The notes under the pieces were generated by a model. It worked only from the letters and a program-made list of their open reading frames with translations, searched no databases and was not told where the DNA came from. 44,638 nt of DNA from Acidobacteriota bacterium (GTDB lineage: Bacteria; Acidobacteriota; JAAYUB01), in the NCBI GenBank assembly GCA_029565065.1, contig JAKQOW010000052.1, forward strand, positions 1 to 44,638, read 5' to 3'. Of this stretch, positions 39,746 through 44,638 are shown in pieces. The first letter of the stretch is position 1. Each line of letters begins with the position of its first letter. A program made the position numbers and the translations under genes.

Positions 39746-40465
39746 TTATTTCTCGAACACCTTCTCCACATCCTGGTACCGGGTGTGCACGGTCTCCAGG
39801 GTGGCGTCGATGACCTTCCAGTCCTCGCCGGCCAGCGCTTGGTTCAGCTCGGCGGTGGCGGCGCCGAGGGCCGCGAAGGCCGCCTTCAACGCCTCGGTCT
39901 TGGCCTCGAACCGTTTGGGGACGGCCGCGGTCTGGAGCACCTCGCACGCTTTGGCGAGTTCGGTGCCCGAGGCGCGCAGCGCCGCCAGGTCCTTGGCCGG
40001 CCACTGGTAGTGGTACACCTGGTACAGCACCTGGTGGTAGGCATCCAGCTCCTTCATCACCGGCCGGACCATCCGCACCAGTCCCTCGTAGCGGGCGTGC
40101 AGCTCCTCGGCGGCATCCAGGGAGGGTTGGAGCTCCCCGCCGGCGACAGCCTGCTCGTACTTGGCCACCGCGGCGGCCATGGCCTGGACGCCGGCGTCCC
40201 ACTTGGCCTGCTTGTCGCGCAGAATGCCGGGCAGCTTGGCTTTTTCCAATTCGGCCATGTGCTCCCTGATCTGGGGCACCAGCTCCTTCATCAGGGCCAG
40301 ATCCTTGTTGGGCCAGGCGTTGTGCCACAGCGGGTAGATCACGTCGTGAAACGCGAACAGGGCGGGTACGTCGGACTTGACGTCGGACGGATCGGTGGGC
40401 GCCGCCCACACCGCCAGCATCAGCACGGCAGCCAGACTGAACAGCAGACGGAAACGCATATTCAT
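39746..40465 (-). CDS. Exported helical protein with internal duplication
   Basis: 239 residues with a signal peptide (about residues 1-22). The mature part is two copies of a roughly 100-residue all-helical unit: FHDVIYPLWHNAWPNKDLALM (about 39-59) is echoed by YHQVLYQVYHYQWPAKDLAAL (about 143-163), and both halves end with a LHARYEG/VHTRYQD element. His and Trp positions are conserved between the halves (H-x-x-x-Y-x-x-x-x-H-x-x-W-P), so metal or heme binding is conceivable, but no CxxCH is present. ATG with GGAGG upstream. Followed by a strong terminator. I do not recognise the family with confidence. Confidence 0.7.
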   Translation of the reverse strand: MNMRFRLLFSLAAVLMLAVWAAPTDPSDVKSDVPALFAFHDVIYPLWHNAWPNKDLALMKELVPQIREHMAELEKAKLPGILRDKQAKWDAGVQAMAAAVAKYEQAVAGGELQPSLDAAEELHARYEGLVRMVRPVMKELDAYHQVLYQVYHYQWPAKDLAALRASGTELAKACEVLQTAAVPKRFEAKTEALKAAFAALGAATAELNQALAGEDWKVIDATLETVHTRYQDVEKVFEK

Positions 40466-40604
40466 GATGCCTCCAATGAATTGGTCTCGAACAGGGGGAC
40501 GGAGCCTCCTCCGCCCGCTCATTCTAATCGCCGCCGCCCGTTTGTCAAGGACCCTCACGGCGGCGGCCGCCGTTAAGATGCCCGGCCAGCGAGGAAAGAC
40601 GACG

Positions 40605-41093
40605 CTACTTGTGCGGTCGCTCCGCGATTTCCCGCGCGAAGTCCTTCTCGGCGGTTCGCAACACCCCCGGCGGGATCCCGGCCTTGCGGGCCAGTTCCTT
40701 GAAGTGCGCGAAATCGTCCTTGGCATCCTGCAGGCGCTGCATGTAGGAGTTGGATGCGAGGAGGCCCTGTTTGTTCCACTCAACGATGCGGGTTTCCATC
40801 TCGTCGATCTGGGCCAGGTAACCCTTGAACTTCTTGTAGTAGAACTCCTCGTTGGCCGTCCGCTCCGGTTCGGCGGCGGCGGGTGTCATGGTGGTGCCGT
40901 CGTAGACGGGTGCGGCCGCGGGATCCTTCTTGACCGATTTGAGGTGGTCGTTGGTGATGACCACCGTCGCCTTCTTATCCTTCGAAGCCTTGCTTTTACG
41001 GGCCACGTCGGCCACGCTCTGGCCGGCTGCGCCGGCCGTCAGAAAGAGGACCAGTGCGGCCAGCGTCGTCTTCCGGACACGGGATCTGTACAT
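40605..41093 (-). CDS. Exported coiled-coil protein of unknown function
   Basis: 162 residues from the ATG at 41093 (AGGAGGG about 7 bases upstream). Signal peptide (about residues 1-28, ending GAAGQS). A Lys-rich segment and an acidic/Pro linker (about 35-75) precede a helical coiled-coil region (about 80-150: NEEFYYKKFKGYLAQIDEMETRI). The C-terminus is again helical and charged. No catalytic motif. It lies 48 bases downstream of the DUF6599 gene on the same strand and is probably part of its operon. A periplasmic structural or adaptor role is a guess. Confidence 0.65.
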   Translation of the reverse strand: MYRSRVRKTTLAALVLFLTAGAAGQSVADVARKSKASKDKKATVVITNDHLKSVKKDPAAAPVYDGTTMTPAAAEPERTANEEFYYKKFKGYLAQIDEMETRIVEWNKQGLLASNSYMQRLQDAKDDFAHFKELARKAGIPPGVLRTAEKDFAREIAERPHK

Positions 41094-41141
41094 CGCGGCC
41101 CTCCTGTATCCGGCCATCGCCTCGACGGACCGGGCAGTCCG

Positions 41142-42053
41142 TCACCGCGGCAGGGCCGGCGCCTGCTTCAATCGCACCCGGATGTCGAGGCGGGCGCCCT
41201 GACGCGACACGACGCCGAACTTGCCTGAGTAGTCGGCGAACACCACCGCCGTGTCGGACCCCTTCAGCACCTTCAGGTACGGGTCGAGCTGGGCGACCAG
41301 CTTGCGGAATGCCTCCCGCGCTGTCGTTTCCGACGGATAGTCGACACGCATCCGGGTGAAGTCGCCGCCGGCGCCGTCGCCGTACCGCGCCACCGCGGCG
41401 GTGGCCGTCCGGCCCAGGCTCAGGATGTTGCCTTCGCCGAAGGTGAAGATGGGGCTCAGTCCGTACGGGCCCCGCACCAGGCGCAGTGTGTCGGGGAGCT
41501 GCCCCTGGGCCGGCAGCGCCTTCAGCAGAGGCACCGCGACGTCCCGAGGGAGCAGCCGGGCGACCGCCTGTCCGAATGCGGCCAGCACCGGCCGCAGATC
41601 ACTGCCGCCGGCCAGGTTGTTGATGATCACGAGGTAGCGGTTCCGCTGGAGCATGAGCTGGTAGGCATCCACGGTGTGCCGGGCCGGGATGTCGGGATCG
41701 CGCTGCTCCCGGCCGCACTTGGCCAGATAGATCCCGACGCCTGCGGCCGGGTCGGTCATCCGGTACACTTCCACCACCAGCTCCGCCCCGCCCTTGTGGA
41801 AATGCTGCAGGGTCAGGGCCTCGAACCCGAACTCGAGGAACAGCTCGGCGCCGCCGTCGATGTAGTTGTACAACTCGCCGGGACCGTACACCTTCTGCGT
41901 CCCGGTGCGCGCCCAGTCCGGCGCCGCGCCGTTTGGGGGGATCAGGCCGGGATCGCCGACGGCGCCGGCGGCCGCAGCCGCCAGCCAGAGGGCCGCGATG
42001 AGCGCGCCGGCGGTTCGGCCGGGGCCGGGCTCCCGCCCGGTGCGTATGCGCAT
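41142..42053 (-). CDS. Exported DUF6599-like protein
   Basis: 303 residues from the ATG at 42053 (GGGAGG 8 bases upstream). N-terminal signal peptide (about residues 8-33). The mature part resembles DUF6599: a W-x-R-T-G-x-x-x-x-Y start, then YNYIDGGAELFLEFGFEAL, EVYRMTDPAAGVGIY and a later ILSLGRT segment. The family is common in Acidobacteriota and has no known function. It lies 31 bases downstream of a Tat-exported DUF362 protein, so both are probably expressed together and work outside the cytoplasmic membrane. Confidence 0.75.
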   Translation of the reverse strand: MRIRTGREPGPGRTAGALIAALWLAAAAAGAVGDPGLIPPNGAAPDWARTGTQKVYGPGELYNYIDGGAELFLEFGFEALTLQHFHKGGAELVVEVYRMTDPAAGVGIYLAKCGREQRDPDIPARHTVDAYQLMLQRNRYLVIINNLAGGSDLRPVLAAFGQAVARLLPRDVAVPLLKALPAQGQLPDTLRLVRGPYGLSPIFTFGEGNILSLGRTATAAVARYGDGAGGDFTRMRVDYPSETTAREAFRKLVAQLDPYLKVLKGSDTAVVFADYSGKFGVVSRQGARLDIRVRLKQAPALPR

Positions 42054-42084
42054 GGGTTCCACCTCCCGCGGGAATCGCCGCGGC

Positions 42085-43290
42085 TCAGAGCTTCACGTAC
42101 TGGATCCGGGCCGGATCGGCCACACCCAGGCCCAGCTTCTCGCCGTAGTAAAGATACTCGGTGTACCGGGGATGCTCGTTGACCGCCACACCGGCCGCCT
42201 TGCGCTTCTCCACCAGGTGCCGGTGGCCGATCATGTCCAGGGCGAAGGGGTCGGTGGCGAAGTAGAGCGAGTGCCACGGATAGACGAACTTGGCGTTCAT
42301 CATGGGCCCGTCGTCATACTGGCCGCGGATGCCGTCGATGATGGAGAGCACCATCTTGTCCCGCACCCACGGGGCGGCGCACACCTCGGTGTTCACGCGG
42401 AAGAACAGCGGCGCGTGCAGCCGGCCGGTGTTGCAGACAGCGCCGTAACCAATGTTCTTGGTGACCATCGAGACGCCGTTGCCGGTGTTCTTGAACACGG
42501 CGATGTTGATGAACTTGGTGAGCTTCTCGGTGAGCAGGCGGCCGAAGTAGCTGTACTCACCGGCGAAGACGTGCTGGTTGAGATAGAACTCGTCGTCCTT
42601 GTAGCCGCGCACCGCTTTCCCCTCGACTCCCTTGGCGAAGTAATACGCCTTGGGATCGAAGTTGGCCTCACTGACGTGGTGGCCCGCCGCGTCGCGCCAC
42701 TTGGTGCCTTCCTCGTCCATGGTCTGCAGGCCCACGATACCGACACCGGGGAAGCGTTCGGGGGTGTACCGGGCCTCCGCCAACATGAGGTCGAAGCGGT
42801 CCCAGATGATGATCCGTTCCCGCGGCAGGCCGTTGGCAGTGAGCCATCCGATCACGGCGTCCACCACCTCGTGGCGGACGTTGATCAGCGGGTAGCCCAC
42901 CGGATTGATCTTGATGCCGACCACGTCGTCGGGGGCGAACAGGAGCTTGAAGCTCGCCGCCATGTCCTTGCCGGTGAGCCCGGTGATGCCCCGCTGCACC
43001 ATCCCGTTCACCACGGCGGCGTCAGGCTTGTCGTCCACCAGGCAGGCCGGGTCTGCCACGTGGATCACCTTGCCGGGGAAGGGCCCGGGCAGCGACCACG
43101 GCTTTTTGGGCACGGCCATGAACTCGGCGATATTCGTTTCGACCTCCGCCGGCGGCGGCGTCCCCTGGCCGAATGACGGCCGGCCCAGCACCAGCCCGCC
43201 GGCAGCCGCCGAACCGACGCCCAGCGCCTTCACGAATGCCCGCCGCGACAGGCCGCGGTCCGTCGCCCGCCCGTTGTCATGTCCGCTCAT
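42085..43290 (-). CDS. Tat-exported DUF362 protein
   Basis: 401 residues. A twin-arginine signal (SRRAFVKALG at 15-24, then a hydrophobic stretch to about 42) is followed by a DUF362 domain: VGIKINPVG near 125, RIIIWDRFD near 160, KFINIAVFKNTG near 245, GYGAVCNTGRLH near 263 and ALDMIGHRHL near 355. DUF362 proteins are often linked to iron-sulfur clusters, but here I see no CxxCxxC ferredoxin motif. Tat export implies folding, perhaps with cofactor, before transport. GAGGAGG lies upstream of the ATG. It heads a probable operon with the DUF6599 and coiled-coil genes. Reaction unknown. Confidence 0.85.
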   Translation of the reverse strand: MSGHDNGRATDRGLSRRAFVKALGVGSAAAGGLVLGRPSFGQGTPPPAEVETNIAEFMAVPKKPWSLPGPFPGKVIHVADPACLVDDKPDAAVVNGMVQRGITGLTGKDMAASFKLLFAPDDVVGIKINPVGYPLINVRHEVVDAVIGWLTANGLPRERIIIWDRFDLMLAEARYTPERFPGVGIVGLQTMDEEGTKWRDAAGHHVSEANFDPKAYYFAKGVEGKAVRGYKDDEFYLNQHVFAGEYSYFGRLLTEKLTKFINIAVFKNTGNGVSMVTKNIGYGAVCNTGRLHAPLFFRVNTEVCAAPWVRDKMVLSIIDGIRGQYDDGPMMNAKFVYPWHSLYFATDPFALDMIGHRHLVEKRKAAGVAVNEHPRYTEYLYYGEKLGLGVADPARIQYVKL

Positions 43291-43377
43291 GATTGGATGT
43301 CCTCCTCGAGATGAATGCGCGTCCGGTTTGAAACCGGCTCACTCTTTGTACGCAGAAAATCGCGGCCGGGTTCGCGC

Positions 43378-44064
43378 TCAGCCCGGCGGCGCCGCGGCCG
43401 GCGGTTCGCCGCCCGCCGGCGCAACCAGGTCCTGCCGGCACGACGGGCAGACCACCGCGCCCGACCGGATGAGTTCGCCGCACTTGGGGCACGGCACCCG
43501 CCATTCGGTCCCGCGCACGGCCAGCCAGACGCCGCCCAGGACGACCCCCAGGAGCAACAGGGCCGCGGCCACCGGCACCAGCACGGCCGCCAGACCCACC
43601 ACGCCGGAGAAACCGGCTTCACCCAGGCTGAAGAGCTTGCCCAGTCCGTCGTGGACGCTGCTGGTGATGTCGCGCACCGGACGCCGCACCCGATTGCGCA
43701 GGTAGTGCACGCCCGTGGCGGTGGCGCCGCCCAGCAAGCCCGAGGCGCCGAGCTCCACCAGGCTCTGGTCCACCGAACCCACCACGGCGGCGAACGCGAT
43801 GAAGCCGGCGATGAGCTTCGGCAGATAGGCCGCCAGGTCGGAGTACTCGCCGAGGTCGGGATGGGCGTCGATCCAAATTTCGAACACGATGAGCACGCCC
43901 AGGATCACCAGGACCGTCGGGTCGGCCATCCAGCGGAAGGCGGCCGACAGTTCGAAGTATTTCGTATGGTGGAGCAGGCCCAGCAGGAAGACGGGCACGA
44001 ACGCCTTGGCGCCCGCGCCGCCGGCCACTCCAAACGCGGTCAGGTATTCCAGCACATTGGTCAC
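43378..44064 (-). CDS. DUF4126 membrane protein with C-terminal zinc ribbon
   Basis: 228 residues. Several membrane helices span the first 185 residues (for example 10-30, 48-62, 82-100, 150-180). The N-terminal AFGVAGGAGAKAFVPVFLLGLLHH and the internal ADPTVLVILGVLIVFEI segment resemble the DUF4126 family. The C-terminus is a cytoplasmic zinc ribbon (CPKCGELIRSGAVVCPSC, about 192-209), unusual compared with the simple DUF4126 proteins I know. It is upstream of the DUF362 gene by 87 bases, same strand. Function unknown. Confidence 0.75.
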   Translation of the reverse strand: MTNVLEYLTAFGVAGGAGAKAFVPVFLLGLLHHTKYFELSAAFRWMADPTVLVILGVLIVFEIWIDAHPDLGEYSDLAAYLPKLIAGFIAFAAVVGSVDQSLVELGASGLLGGATATGVHYLRNRVRRPVRDITSSVHDGLGKLFSLGEAGFSGVVGLAAVLVPVAAALLLLGVVLGGVWLAVRGTEWRVPCPKCGELIRSGAVVCPSCRQDLVAPAGGEPPAAAPPG

Positions 44065-44139
44065 GGCGTCACCTCCCGGTCCACAATGCTGCCGGCATGG
44101 TTTGGCGCGGATTCATTATATAACTGGAGATGGAGCATG

Positions 44140-44495
44140 TGAGGAGTGAAAAGTGAACGGTGAACAGTGAACAGTGAGAATGACTAGTTGTCGTGATCGT
44201 AATCGTGATCGTGATCGAGGCTCGAGGCTCGAGACTCGAGGCTCGTTCCCGGAATGTGGACATCGGATTTCGGAATTCGGAAATCGGAATACGGGTCTCG
44301 CGGTTCGGGGTTCGCGGTTCGAGTCTTCCTGTTTATCTGATGCTTCCCGTCTTACGTCTTACGTCTTACGTCTCTCGTCTCCCGTCTCCCGTCTCTCGTC
44401 TCCCGTCTCCCGTCTCCCGTCTCTCGTCTCCCGTCTCCCCATTCACCGATTCACCCATTCACCCATTCACCTTCTCCATCATTCACCCATTCACC
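44140..44495 (-). repeat. Repeat cluster L
   Basis: In order: GTGAACG/GTGAACA heptamers (44140-44181), CGTGAT/CGTAAT hexamers (44193-44217), GAGGCTC heptamers with CTCGTTCCC (44217-44252), TCGGAAT/TCGGATT units (44264-44292), CGGTTCG/GGGTTCG heptamers (44293-44325), CGTCTTA then CGTCTCC/CGTCTCT heptamers (44346-44438) and ATTCACCC octamers (44440-44495). Same order as cluster C, with the left GTGAAC module still attached. Confidence 0.87.
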
Positions 44496-44638
44496 AGATC
44501 TTAATCCGATAACTCACCCCGGCGCTGATGGACGTCTCGCTCACGAACATGCCCTGCACGGTGAATGACCAGCCATCGCCGAGATCCACCTCCACGCCCG
44601 GCAGCACGGCGAGATTTTTTTCGCGGGTGGTCCTGCCG
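44491..44638 (-). CDS. Outer-membrane beta-barrel protein, C-terminal fragment
   Basis: Only the last 48 codons are in the window. Translated on the minus strand they give alternating polar/hydrophobic strands (LAVLPGVEVDLGDGW, FTVQGMFVSET, SAGVSYRIKIW), ending with Ile-Trp-stop. A terminal aromatic residue on a final amphipathic strand is the usual signal for outer-membrane barrel assembly. The stop TGA is formed by the first GGTGAATGG unit of cluster L. The protein family cannot be named from this fragment. Confidence 0.6.
   Translation of the reverse strand, partial: GRTTREKNLAVLPGVEVDLGDGWSFTVQGMFVSETSISAGVSYRIKIW

Noticed and set aside
130..44495. Repeat clusters as CRISPR arrays
   Set aside because: Units are 6-8 bases, contiguous and without spacers of constant length; no cas genes are present.

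Overview
This is a high-GC bacterial chromosomal window (most genes about 65-70% G+C by eye) from a Gram-negative organism. It has Sec and Tat signal peptides, lipobox-like sequences and an outer-membrane barrel C-terminus at the right edge. The gene mix (split methylmalonyl-CoA mutase, S9/M20 peptidases, a transmembrane Ser/Thr kinase with TPRs, DUF6599, DUF362, many secreted orphan proteins) would fit Acidobacteriota or a related phylum. That is an inference, as no rRNA or marker gene is present. No tRNA, rRNA or CRISPR array was seen.

Layout. 0.5-5.7 kb: B12-binding mutase subunit, a secreted duplicated-domain protein, an M20 dipeptidase and a secreted DPP IV-like peptidase. 5.7-9.2 kb: an AT-rich foreign island with a secreted DUF4832-like protein and a membrane-linked methyltransferase. 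9.5-13.5 kb: DinB, VOC, a GH35 beta-galactosidase and a small membrane protein. 14.4-22.5 kb: a co-directional run of an exported methyltransferase, a receptor-type Ser/Thr kinase, pxpB, pxpC, an MFS transporter and pxpA (5-oxoproline hydrolysis), with a repeat cluster separating pxpA. 23-26.2 kb: a PAS protein, then a ClpP-fold SDH-type protease next to a radical SAM/SPASM protein. 26.8-29.7 kb: a single-chain MmeI-type restriction-modification enzyme whose specificity region has atypical composition. 30-34.3 kb: a dolichol kinase-like protein, a C39-like protease with a glycine/aromatic tail, a beta-propeller protein, a BLUF photoreceptor and an FmdB-type zinc ribbon. 34.4-44.1 kb: a long minus-strand series of mostly exported or membrane proteins of unknown role, one of them interrupted by an in-frame TAG.

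The most unusual feature is a family of composite intergenic repeat clusters (about ten, 65-525 bp). Each is built from several different short tandem arrays, nearly all with a 7-bp period plus one 6-bp array (GATTAC-type), joined in a recurring order and polarity. They occupy five of the seven convergent gene junctions, supply the stop codons of several genes, form at least one very large inverted repeat, and one was split by the AT-rich island. A second, MITE-like element with inverted ends beginning TAGCCAGG is also present. Peptide degradation (S9, M20) and 5-oxoproline use (PxpABC) suggest a peptide-scavenging lifestyle, which is inference.
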